The notes below the pieces were generated by a model that ran no database searches, was not told the DNA's origin, and saw only the letters and a list, made by a program, of their open reading frames with translations. Both the position numbers and the translations under genes were made by a program. Below, in pieces: positions 7,632 through 13,631 of a stretch of DNA of 33,627 nt. Origin of the DNA: a virus; IMG/VR virus record IMGVR_UViG_3300042868_001146, positions 1 through 33,627 of that record, one strand, 5' to 3'. Each line of letters opens with the position of its first letter. Positions within the stretch are counted from its first letter, which is position 1.

Positions 7632-8263
7632 TACAGGGTTACTCCTTTGGATAGCATAGGTCGCTCTCTTGAGCGTTGGCTGACTGCACGAAGTTGACTT
7701 GATTTACGTTCAGCAGTTTCTCGCTGAAATGCTTGACCCAATGATTTTCGTTTAACCTGAAGTTGCTCTAGTTCTGCGTCATATTGACTTGTGTCTGGAG
7801 CTACTGGCGCTTCTTCATTAAATGTTGGTTTGGGATTTCTTTTTATTGCAGAGTCAAGTGTACCGGCAGCATTTGCAGAAACTTCCCATCCAAGTTGTTC
7901 TAAAGCATACGGCGTATAGTATTCATTACCCAAATCTTTGATGCGATACATAGTTTCTGATCGCCAATCATATTGTTTGTTGGGTTGTATTTTTACATTT
8001 TTTCCTGCATCCGGACTTGCCGTTGTACCCACACCAAAACTTAATTCTTGTATTGGACTCTTTTTATATTCCTGCAAAGCTTTTTGATAGTCTTCTAATC
8101 TTTTTTGATACTCTTGTGATTGCCCTTCGTAACCAGACAAGGCTTGAGTTTTTTTTGCAAAGGCAGACTCATATTCTGGATTTAATCCAGATAGATTAGA
8201 TTGATAATCTTTGGCAAGACGTTCGATATCGCGCTGCCTAGCTGTGAGTTTTTTCTTAGCCAT
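7631..8263 (-). CDS. Charged coiled-coil protein, 210 residues
   Basis: Not recognised. ATG at 8263 is preferred to upstream in-frame codons because it overlaps the preceding stop (ATGGCTAA). The N-terminal 80 residues are a Lys/Gln/Glu-rich helix (SQEYQKRLEDYQKALQEYKK near 49-68) and another helix rich in Arg and Gln occupies residues 158-200. A Pro/Ala-rich linker separates the halves. It could be a minor structural or scaffolding component; this is inferred from its place in the head operon. Confidence 0.65.
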   Translation of the reverse strand: MAKKKLTARQRDIERLAKDYQSNLSGLNPEYESAFAKKTQALSGYEGQSQEYQKRLEDYQKALQEYKKSPIQELSFGVGTTASPDAGKNVKIQPNKQYDWRSETMYRIKDLGNEYYTPYALEQLGWEVSANAAGTLDSAIKRNPKPTFNEEAPVAPDTSQYDAELEQLQVKRKSLGQAFQRETAERKSSQLRAVSQRSRERPMLSKGVTL

Positions 8264-8651
8264 AAGATGTACCCGCGCCAAGCATTCCAAGTTCAGGTGT
8301 CAGCCGTTCATCAGATAACAGCGCACGGCGACCGCCACGGATTCTAGCTTTCATTTTTGAAGATTCTGCTGCGCCCATTTGGCGGCGTTCAGCTTCCAGT
8401 TCGCTGGCAATACGAGCTGCTTCTTTTTCCATTGTGGATTTCTGCTCTGCGTACTTTGCTGTTTCCATTTTCAGGCGCTCAGTCGCAATAGCTGTCTGCT
8501 GCTGCTGTTGTTCGATCTGTGCTTGTGACGAGCGTTCTGCCGCTGCCGCCTCACGCTCTGCTACACGCCGTGCTTCTTTTGCGCTTTTTCTAGCTTCAAT
8601 TGTTGAATAAGCGGAACCAAGTAGCATAGCCCCCGCGATGTAAAGTGACAT
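8256..8651 (-). CDS. Coiled-coil protein with hydrophobic N-terminus, 131 residues
   Basis: First gene of the head operon. ATG at 8651 has a strong GGGAGG ribosome site and lies about 23 bases after the predicted start of transcription, so longer in-frame starts (up to 8708, inside the promoter) are rejected. Residues 3-14 are hydrophobic, then a long Ala/Glu/Gln/Arg heptad-like helix (about 18-105, including a Q-run near 48-52), then a short Gly-rich tail. It resembles the small internal virion proteins of T7-like phages in composition, but assignment is uncertain. Confidence 0.68.
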   Translation of the reverse strand: MSLYIAGAMLLGSAYSTIEARKSAKEARRVAEREAAAAERSSQAQIEQQQQQTAIATERLKMETAKYAEQKSTMEKEAARIASELEAERRQMGAAESSKMKARIRGGRRALLSDERLTPELGMLGAGTSYG

Positions 8652-8680
8652 ATACCCTCCCAACGAAATATTTGGAAGAA

Positions 8681-8708
8681 ATTGTATTCCTTTTGCAGTA
8701 AACAGCAA
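8681..8708 (-). promoter_or_regulatory. Sigma70-type promoter of the head operon
   Basis: TTGCTG (8708-8703) and TACAAT (8686-8681), spacer 16, on the minus strand. It matches the capsid promoter at 2756-2783 in -35 core, spacer and -10. It is placed between the terL stop and the first head gene. Confidence 0.6.
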
Positions 8709-8711
8709 TAC

Positions 8712-8734
8712 AATGATATCACGCAGATATCATT
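8712..8734. promoter_or_regulatory. Perfect 9-bp inverted repeat between terL and head promoter
   Basis: AATGATATC (8712-8720), loop ACGCA, GATATCATT (8726-8734). It begins 2 bases past the terL stop and ends 3 bases upstream of the -35 box of the head promoter. AT-rich arms and no T-run argue against a simple terminator; an operator, or a weak hairpin ending the packaging transcript, are both possible. Confidence 0.5.
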
Positions 8735-8736
8735 AT

Positions 8737-10290
8737 TTAAGCAAATACGTCGAAGTCTGTAGAGGCGTTGCCTTGTTGGATAAATTGACCGCCTAAACCC
8801 AGTGGGGATTTAGTCATTCGACGGTGTTCGCCGCCTCCCAGCAGCAGGTAGCCAAATGCGTCGCCAACGTGGGAGTGTTCGTTCTTGTTGGGTGCGTCGC
8901 GGAACCTCTCTTGCCCTGATCCGACAGAGACTCGCTTGAAATGGTAGCCGCCAGCCAGTGATTTACGCAGAAGCTTGCAGGATTTATCTACCAGCAGCCC
9001 CGGTTTTCCTTGGATTAGACGCTGCATTGGCATGGCGGCAGACTCCCGGCGTACTTTGAAGTCGTTACTTGGGGTAGGTTGTGCGCGTAGACCCAGTGTT
9101 CGCAGGTGGTCAAAGGCGGTTACCTCGTAAATTGCGTCACGTTGCATACCAGCGGGGTCGCCCCAGATCATAATCTGTGCCTTGGGGAACCGGGCGTTCA
9201 ACTCGGTCAGTAGTTGCTGACCAAAACGCTCCAGACCCATGTCAAAGGTGACGATTTCGTGCAAAACGTGCCATGCGCCGGGTTGAGTTTTCTGTCCAAT
9301 GACGGCGGCTGGGGTCAAACCGAAGTCGAGTCCTACTTGGATGGGCAGACTTGGGTCATATTCCAAGTCAGCTGACATCAAATTATCGTCGTACTCAGGC
9401 CAGACGGGTCTGCCTTCTTGGACGTAGGTGTATTTTCCTTCGGCGTAGCATCTGATCCAATCGAGGTTTTTCCCCAAGAGCATCTGTTGGTAGTATCCAG
9501 CAGGGAGGTTAGAGACATTTTCTGATTTGTCGTTAGGTTTCCACCATCGGCCTGCACTAAATATATGATCGTTTGCTTCAGGATTCTCTGGTAGTTCACC
9601 CAAGTCTGCCTCGATGACTCCACCCGGCTGACGGAAGAACTCCCATTTGTACGCCCCACTCATCTTCTCCTTTTCTGCCATTTTGAACCACCAATGATCG
9701 TCATCCATTGGGTTGGTATCCATGATGATGCCGTGCCAAGTAGCACCGCCATCACGCTTTGTTGGGTATCGACCGACTCGGTGAGTCAGGCCATCGATCA
9801 CTGCTTTAGGTAATTCCCGTGCTTCGTTGACCCATGCGCCCGTCAACTCCAGAGAGAGCAGCTTTCTCACATCCTTTGGCTGATCCAGCGCAAGGAAGAT
9901 GACTTCGCAGTCGATGCCAGCAGCACCGTCTCTGGCAGGTAGCCTGATATGATGGGTAATCGGTGGTGTCCACAGCAGTGGACCGAATGTCGATTCTGGG
10001 AACAGGTCTATCCATGTTTTGATGGTAGTGGTCTTTAACATAGGATAGCTGTTTCGGACAATCGCAAAGCGGCTATATTTAATACCATCCACGGGTGACG
10101 GTTTCTGCTGAACCGCCTTCATCATAATCTCAGCGCAGCAGGCGTAGGATTTCCCTGATCCTACTGGCCCCATGACACCACGCACAAATGACTTAGACTG
10201 CAAGAACTTCCACACCATTGGGCTGGTGGAGAAGTCGAGATTCAATCCTGCGGCTGGCATCACCTTGCTGCTGGCTTCTTTAGTTTTCAT
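8737..10290 (-). CDS. terL: Terminase large subunit
   Basis: A 517-residue packaging motor. The ATPase domain shows Walker A GPVGSGKS (41-48) and a Walker B-like LTGAWVNEAREL (149-160) with the catalytic glutamate in NEA. The nuclease domain has the three expected acidic residues: D322 in GLDFG, D378 in IWGDPAG and D477 in HVGDAFGYLL. It pumps DNA through the portal and cuts concatemers. The start overlaps the previous stop by four bases (ATGA). T7-type phages usually carry terL at the far end of the late region; here it is upstream of the portal. Confidence 0.95.
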   Translation of the reverse strand: MKTKEASSKVMPAAGLNLDFSTSPMVWKFLQSKSFVRGVMGPVGSGKSYACCAEIMMKAVQQKPSPVDGIKYSRFAIVRNSYPMLKTTTIKTWIDLFPESTFGPLLWTPPITHHIRLPARDGAAGIDCEVIFLALDQPKDVRKLLSLELTGAWVNEARELPKAVIDGLTHRVGRYPTKRDGGATWHGIIMDTNPMDDDHWWFKMAEKEKMSGAYKWEFFRQPGGVIEADLGELPENPEANDHIFSAGRWWKPNDKSENVSNLPAGYYQQMLLGKNLDWIRCYAEGKYTYVQEGRPVWPEYDDNLMSADLEYDPSLPIQVGLDFGLTPAAVIGQKTQPGAWHVLHEIVTFDMGLERFGQQLLTELNARFPKAQIMIWGDPAGMQRDAIYEVTAFDHLRTLGLRAQPTPSNDFKVRRESAAMPMQRLIQGKPGLLVDKSCKLLRKSLAGGYHFKRVSVGSGQERFRDAPNKNEHSHVGDAFGYLLLGGGEHRRMTKSPLGLGGQFIQQGNASTDFDVFA

Positions 10291-10592
10291 TTGAGCAGTT
10301 CCATCAATCCGATATTGGGTGAGTCGGTCTTTCTCTCAAATTTATCGTACTTGTGTGCGACCTTTGTGCCATCCTTATATTGAATATGCACGATGTCGGC
10401 CATGATGCCCCAGCAGCCGTAGTCTATTTTCTTGTTTGACCAGACGAAAAACATCATTGCCATGCCTTCGCACCACCGGGGTTTATCGCCTGTCAGGATA
10501 GTTTGAGCGCCGTTGTCTTCTGTGTAGACCCAGTAGGCATCAGCTAGACAGATCGTCGGTACGAGCGCCAATAGGCATAATAGTTTTTTCAC
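10287..10592 (-). CDS. Secreted protein with signal peptide and GCW motif, 101 residues
   Basis: Start is likely GTG at 10592: GGAGG lies 6 bases upstream, whereas the ATG at 10598 sits directly on the GGAGG. The product then starts MKKLLCLLALVPTICLADA, a signal peptide with an ADA cleavage site near residue 19. The mature part has a conserved-looking pattern: AQTILTGD, C, then DYGCWGIMADIVHIQYKDG (near 65-83), with two cysteines able to form a disulfide. Short secreted proteins with a GCW motif occur in other environmental phages without known function. It overlaps terS by 53 bases out of frame. Confidence 0.75.
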   Translation of the reverse strand: MKKLLCLLALVPTICLADAYWVYTEDNGAQTILTGDKPRWCEGMAMMFFVWSNKKIDYGCWGIMADIVHIQYKDGTKVAHKYDKFERKTDSPNIGLMELLK

Positions 10593-11022
10593 GGGCATCC
10601 TCCACATCAATGATATCTGGAGCCTTGACATTAATACCGATGACTGACGGCTTGTCTGACTCTTCTGGTGTATCTAGTAGGCCACTGGCCTTGGCAAGTA
10701 TACGAAGCACACCGACTTTATCGTATAGTTCTATGTCCAATGTCCGTACAGAACCGCCATCTTTGTCGTGACGCTCGTTGACCTTGATGGACTTAATAGC
10801 TTGCAGTGCGTGTTCTGGGATATCTTTACTGGCCTTGACCTTAATATTGCCTTGTTCGTCCCACTCCATGATGTCGGTGAGCTTGGTATTAGCAATAGTC
10901 AGCAGGGAGTAAGCGACAGCTTCCCTGTTCTTGGCGATGGTGGCCGATCCACCCAGACGTTTCTGGACGTTTTGGACACCACCCCAGTCTTTAAGTGACG
11001 GTATTTGTTTAGTGACAGCCAT
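10540..11022 (-). CDS. terS: Terminase small subunit
   Basis: A 160-residue protein. The helix VGVLRILAKASGLLDTPEES (near 104-123) is the oligomerisation-core signature of many small terminases, and the N-terminal half is helical with DNA-binding potential. The family recognises the packaging start on the concatemer and recruits TerL. The ATG at 11022 is fused to the stop of the Cys-rich gene (TGATG). The C-terminus overlaps the secreted-protein gene, which lies between terS and terL. Confidence 0.8.
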   Translation of the reverse strand: MAVTKQIPSLKDWGGVQNVQKRLGGSATIAKNREAVAYSLLTIANTKLTDIMEWDEQGNIKVKASKDIPEHALQAIKSIKVNERHDKDGGSVRTLDIELYDKVGVLRILAKASGLLDTPEESDKPSVIGINVKAPDIIDVEDAREKTIMPIGARTDDLSS

Positions 11023-11168
11023 CAGTTACAGGTCGTATTACAGTTCCCGCCGTAGCAGCAGGTAGTGCAGTAGACGCATTGTCCATTGCTGCAATAGGTG
11101 TTGTAGGTGCAAGCGGCATAAGATAGGGTGGCAGTAGCTGCCAACCAGAGTGCGAGTAGATATTTCAT
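11022..11168 (-). CDS. Secreted cysteine-rich microprotein, 48 residues
   Basis: ATG at 11168 with a GGAGGAG ribosome site. MKYLLALWLAATATLSYAA is a clear signal peptide with an AXA-type cleavage site at SYA. The mature peptide is only about 30 residues and contains eight cysteines (C-x5-C-x4-C-x2-C-x2-CC-x4-C-x3-C) among Thr, Asn, Tyr and Gly. It would be exported to the periplasm and probably crosslinked by host disulfide enzymes. No function is known; candidates include envelope modification or superinfection exclusion. It is translationally coupled to terS. Confidence 0.75.
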   Translation of the reverse strand: MKYLLALWLAATATLSYAACTYNTYCSNGQCVYCTTCCYGGNCNTTCN

Positions 11169-11383
11169 GTGGCTCCTCCAAGGATTAGGTAATTGCTGGT
11201 TTTCACCAACACGGCTGGAAAGGCTGCATTCCCAACGGCTGTGTGCAATATGCCACTATCGCCCTTCGCCTTCCCATGCGTCTTGATGCTGGGTACTCGC
11301 TGCGTCCTTAGCCCCGAACAGTTTTCCTTCGGTCATTACCAACAAGCGCATTCGGCATCCGCTTTCCCCAGTGGTCTAATATA
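11169..11383 (-). ncRNA. Structured non-coding stretch before the packaging operon
   Basis: No convincing gene on either strand. The minus-strand RNA can form several hairpins: CCGAA/TTCGG, CCCAGC/GCATGGG with one bulge, TGGGAA/TTTCCA, and GTTGGT-GAAA-ACCAGC, the last with a GNRA tetraloop. A 26-codon ATG frame exists but has a poor ribosome site. Since it precedes terS, it may hold a packaging signal, a 5' leader, or a structured RNA. No terminator T-run or strong promoter is obvious. Confidence 0.4.
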
Positions 11384-11674
11384 TCACCAAGGTATATCGT
11401 CATCCATATTATCTTTTTTATCGGCAGGGGCAAAGGCATTGCCTTTATCTATCGAATGCTGACCCATCGGCTGTGCAGGAACCATCTTCCCCAAGCTTAT
11501 TGAAAAGAACAAGTCTCCAGCCTTTGTCTTCTTCTCCCATGCTGATAGGTAAAACTCCTGACCATTTAACTTAATCTTCCCAGACCAATCTGGACTGTCT
11601 TCCTTTTTCTTTTTCTTATTTATAAACAAATTACCCTTATCGTCCTTCAGTTCATACGGTGTGACGTAATTCAT
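11384..11674 (-). CDS. SSB-like protein with acidic C-terminal tip
   Basis: A 96-residue protein. The middle (SGKIKLNGQEFYLSAWEKKT, near 31-50) has the strand pattern of a small OB-like domain, and the C-terminus is NMDDDIPW, closely resembling the DDDIPF tip with which bacterial SSB recruits partner proteins. A lysine run (20-24) lies near the N-terminus. Likely binds single-stranded DNA or competes for SSB-interacting host proteins. ATG at 11674 has a GAGGG site. It is the first clear gene after the promoter at 12043-12072. Confidence 0.65.
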   Translation of the reverse strand: MNYVTPYELKDDKGNLFINKKKKKEDSPDWSGKIKLNGQEFYLSAWEKKTKAGDLFFSISLGKMVPAQPMGQHSIDKGNAFAPADKKDNMDDDIPW

Positions 11675-12042
11675 ATATAGCCCTCAAAAGAGATTACTAA
11701 AAGTTATTTGCAGTATCCTGCCTATCTACTATACTTGATTCCGGGACCATTACCCAGTCCTCCCGTCGGTAGCTCATGACCAAGGGAATAAACGTGGCAA
11801 ATAGAACGGTACTCCTTATTCATACTCTCGGATGAGATCAAGTAGAGAATATCGGGACACATAGTTCTTGCAGAGGTTGGCCCCTCTGTTAGCCTAGATA
11901 AACAAGAATGAGCAATCCTGAAAAGGATTTCCAACCATAAATATATATGGGTTAGATTCTCTTTGCCCACCCCGTGAGGGCCTCTGACTCAACCTCCTAC
12001 CTACCGTTGATACACTGCCTGCCAACCGTCTGCTACGTCAGC
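11675..12042 (-). other. Long untranslated leader of the SSB/packaging transcript
   Basis: About 365 bases between the promoter and the SSB-like ATG contain no convincing gene. The minus strand can form hairpins including AACC-AT/AT-GGTT around an AT loop near 11929-11948, AATCC/GGATT near 11910-11926, AGAGG/CCTCT near 11870-11886 and CGGGA/TCCCG near 11742-11766. A GTG-initiated 82-codon frame (11722-11970) has unconvincing composition and no good ribosome site. A regulatory leader is the simplest reading. Confidence 0.4.
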
Positions 12043-12072
12043 GTTATATAAAAATAAGTCTTTAAACGTCAA
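12043..12072 (-). promoter_or_regulatory. Sigma70-type promoter for the SSB/packaging genes
   Basis: TTGACG (12072-12067) is followed by overlapping -10 candidates TATATA (spacer 16, 12050-12045) and TATAAC (spacer 18, 12048-12043) on the minus strand. It lies beside an AT-rich repeated tract, downstream of the replication gene. Confidence 0.6.
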
Positions 12073-12171
12073 AACCTAGACATCTAAGTTATTAAGAACC
12101 TAAAAAACCTAAAAAGTAGGGGAAAAATTGAGTTAGTCCTGCAAATCTAAAAAAATGGACGAAAAATTGAG
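12073..12171. other. AT-rich region with short repeats, putative replication origin
   Basis: Directly after the replication gene. It contains two copies of GAAAAATTGAG-[TC]-TAG (from 12122 and from 12161, 39 bases apart) and three to four copies of a [CT]CTAAAAA-like element (about 12100-12117 and 12146-12155). AT-rich DNA with iteron-like repeats next to an initiator gene is the usual look of a theta-type origin. No clear DnaA box was seen. Confidence 0.45.
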
Positions 12172-12939
12172 CTAGGTCCCCGCATCGGTAGGGGCAGGGG
12201 CGGGGGGGCGAGGGGTGGCCTCGACCGCTGGGCGCAGATGCGGCGCAAACCATGACAGCCGATGTGGTGGTTCTCTGCGATACTGCTGCCAGTCTGCGAA
12301 TACCTGCATCAGTACACGCTCAAACAATGCCTTGCTGACTCCTGCTGCACACATCGACACACCGGCAGCGCGATCCTCAGCAGTGACAATACGGGGGATG
12401 CCAGCCTTGTTACAGGCAGACTTCCACATCGACAATAGTTCCTCCACACCTAGTTCATCCTCTACCTGCCTCGTTGCCGTTACCGCAACAATGTTAAATG
12501 GTTCCTTGTGTTTATGTAACAATTCATCTGCCTGCATCTGTTGCCATGCTTGCAAGGTAGGTGGCAGGTCTTCGAACTTCACCTTGTCCATGTGGTCTGT
12601 TGTGCTGATGCTGTCGTCATATATGACTCTGAGTATTTGGGCTGTCTTGCCGTAAGTGTGGTTCTTTACCTTCTTTAAGTAACCCATCTCGACAAGCTTC
12701 TTGACCTGCCTGCCTGCTGCCTGCCTTGTGACTCCGAGCATCTTGCCCACGTTCTCATGCCCCGGCCAGCACAGGCCAGCACGGTTAGCGAATGAACAGA
12801 CAGCTAGCAATGCCCGCATGGCCGCCGGTCTTATCCGCCTGTCATTGACTGCTCTGATCGGCACGACCGTATACATCCGCTTATCAACCGGCTTTTCCTT
12901 CGTGATCTTCGGTGGCTCTGGTAGCTCAAAGCTTTGCAT
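12172..12939 (-). CDS. Winged-helix replication initiator-like protein
   Basis: A 255-residue protein. Residues about 37-92 form a winged helix-turn-helix (MRALLAVCSFANRAGLCWPG, then ENVGKMLGVTRQAAGRQVKK and a MGYLKKVKN wing), of the HTH_36 type common in phage and plasmid replication proteins that bind the origin and recruit host helicase. The C-terminal third has an alpha-helical region (VEELLSMWKSACNKAGI) and ends in a Pro/Ala-rich tail. ATG at 12939 has GAGGT 7 bases upstream and overlaps the RHH gene by 14 bases. The role in replication is inferred from family and position; a regulator is the alternative. Confidence 0.7.
   Translation of the reverse strand: MQSFELPEPPKITKEKPVDKRMYTVVPIRAVNDRRIRPAAMRALLAVCSFANRAGLCWPGHENVGKMLGVTRQAAGRQVKKLVEMGYLKKVKNHTYGKTAQILRVIYDDSISTTDHMDKVKFEDLPPTLQAWQQMQADELLHKHKEPFNIVAVTATRQVEDELGVEELLSMWKSACNKAGIPRIVTAEDRAAGVSMCAAGVSKALFERVLMQVFADWQQYRREPPHRLSWFAPHLRPAVEATPRPPAPAPTDAGT
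12191..12215 (+). other. Potential G-quadruplex at the end of the replication gene
   Basis: Four runs of four or more G on the plus strand (12191-12194, 12197-12200, 12202-12208, 12212-12215) separated by loops of 2, 1 and 3 bases fit the intramolecular G4 rule. The tract encodes the Pro/Ala-rich C-terminus of the replication protein on the other strand and adjoins the putative origin. Confidence 0.6.
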
Positions 12940-13105
12940 TGATTAACCTCTGCATCTTGTCTTCGGTGCTCTCATGCTGTCTGCAATACTCTCTGATGGC
13001 CTGCTCTGCTATCGATACCCGGCTTCGCCTCTGCTGTTCCGCCTGCCGGTCAAGCATCTCTCGGACATCTACCCGCAACCTTAATAATGTAGCTTTCTGT
13101 TCCAT
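12926..13105 (-). CDS. Ribbon-helix-helix (Arc/CopG-type) regulator, 59 residues
   Basis: The N-terminal strand ATLLRLRV is followed by VREMLDRQAEQQRRSRVS and the second helix IAEQAIREYC, the strand-helix-helix arrangement of RHH repressors, which bind operators as dimers through the paired strands. ATG at 13105. It is the first minus-strand gene from the divergent control region, so autoregulation and repression of the rightward promoter are plausible. The stop lies inside the next gene, coupling it to the replication protein. Confidence 0.72.
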   Translation of the reverse strand: MEQKATLLRLRVDVREMLDRQAEQQRRSRVSIAEQAIREYCRQHESTEDKMQRLINAKL

Positions 13106-13138
13106 AGGCTGATGCTATCACAATGCAATAATCGATTG

Positions 13139-13167
13139 AAATAATTATCTTGTTTTCCTGCCGTCAA
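13139..13167 (-). promoter_or_regulatory. Possible leftward promoter of the regulator
   Basis: TTGACG (13167-13162) and TTATTT (13144-13139), spacer 17, on the minus strand. The -10 is weak. It overlaps the rightward promoter, so the two would compete. The stretch contains ATCGAT and an ATAAT/ATTAT inverted repeat that could be an RHH operator. Confidence 0.4.
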
Positions 13168-13177
13168 GATATATAAT
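13150..13177 (+). promoter_or_regulatory. Rightward sigma70 promoter
   Basis: TTGTTT (13150-13155) and a consensus TATAAT (13172-13177), spacer 16. Transcription would start near 13184, 44 bases before the first small gene. It is the only strong plus-strand promoter seen and probably drives the whole rightward region. Confidence 0.65.
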
Positions 13178-13227
13178 GCCACTCAGCAACACACAATCAA
13201 CGTCTAAACCTGAGAGGACACGACACC

Positions 13228-13368
13228 ATGCAATGCTTCCACTTCTGCTTTTTTGCTGACGATAAAACTCAAGCTGGTGAGTTTTGGGCAGCATCCCGCT
13301 CGCACGTTGAGCAAATGATTCTCAGAGTAAACCCGAAGGCAACAGACATCCACGTCTGGCTTGTTTAA
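13228..13368 (+). CDS. Small protein, 46 residues
   Basis: First rightward gene, likely early. It starts MQCFHFCFFADDKTQAGEFW and ends ATDIHVWLV. No family recognised. The ATG has the repeated AGGACACGACACC ribosome-site cassette. It shows no membrane segment; a compact alpha/beta fold is possible. Position at the start of the early transcript suggests a host-takeover role, which is a guess. Confidence 0.6.
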   Translation: MQCFHFCFFADDKTQAGEFWAASRSHVEQMILRVNPKATDIHVWLV

Positions 13369-13375
13369 TCAACCC

Positions 13376-13391
13376 GCCCGCTTCGGCGGGC
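13376..13391 (+). other. Intergenic hairpin with UUCG tetraloop
   Basis: GCCCGC-TTCG-GCGGGC, a perfect 6-bp stem capped by the very stable UUCG loop, 7 bases after a stop codon and just before the next ribosome-site cassette. There is no T-run, so it is not a normal terminator; it could protect or partition the mRNA. Confidence 0.8.
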
Positions 13392-13414
13392 AGTCAACCC
13401 TAAAAGGAAACGAC

Positions 13415-13579
13415 ATGACATACACCAACAAATTCAACAGCAAGCTCATCGAAACTCACTGGCTTGCCAGTGTCAGCCATCATCACTACTGGTTTGATGA
13501 CTTTCGTGAACTGGTAGCGTTTCAAAGCTCACCCCAGTTCGATACCCGGATGACCATCTCATCACCAGCTACCTATTAA
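13415..13579 (+). CDS. Small protein, 54 residues
   Basis: Starts at ATG 13415 after the repeated ribosome-site cassette; an upstream TTG in the hairpin region is rejected. The product (MTYTNKFNSKLIETHWLASV, later HHHYWFDDFRELVAF) is rich in aromatic and His residues. Not recognised. It may be an early host-interaction peptide, from context only. Confidence 0.6.
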   Translation: MTYTNKFNSKLIETHWLASVSHHHYWFDDFRELVAFQSSPQFDTRMTISSPATY

Positions 13580-13586
13580 TCAATCA

Positions 13587-13604
13587 GCCCCGGCTTGCCG
13601 GGGC
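13587..13604 (+). other. Intergenic hairpin with CUUG tetraloop
   Basis: GCCCCGG-CTTG-CCGGGGC, a perfect 7-bp stem with the stable CUUG loop, 7 bases after a stop codon that is preceded by the same TAATCAA context as the hairpin at 13376. No T-run follows. Both arms differ from the first hairpin while pairing is kept. Confidence 0.8.
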
Positions 13605-13631
13605 AGTCTAAACCTAAAAGGACACGACACC

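Noticed and set aside
8652-8708. Longer in-frame N-terminus of the first head-operon gene from TTG 8708
   Set aside because: It would begin within the promoter -35 and lacks a ribosome site; ATG 8651 has GGGAGG.
11193-11462. 89-codon plus-strand frame across the gap before terS
   Set aside because: Antisense to the SSB-like gene in its second half, no ribosome site, and the gap is better explained as structured non-coding DNA.
11722-11970. 82-codon minus-strand frame from GTG in the leader
   Set aside because: No ribosome site, composition unlike neighbours and several hairpins in the same stretch; kept as an open question only.
12215-12655. 146-codon plus-strand frame opposite the replication gene
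   Set aside because: Shadow of the minus-strand winged-helix gene with no start signals.
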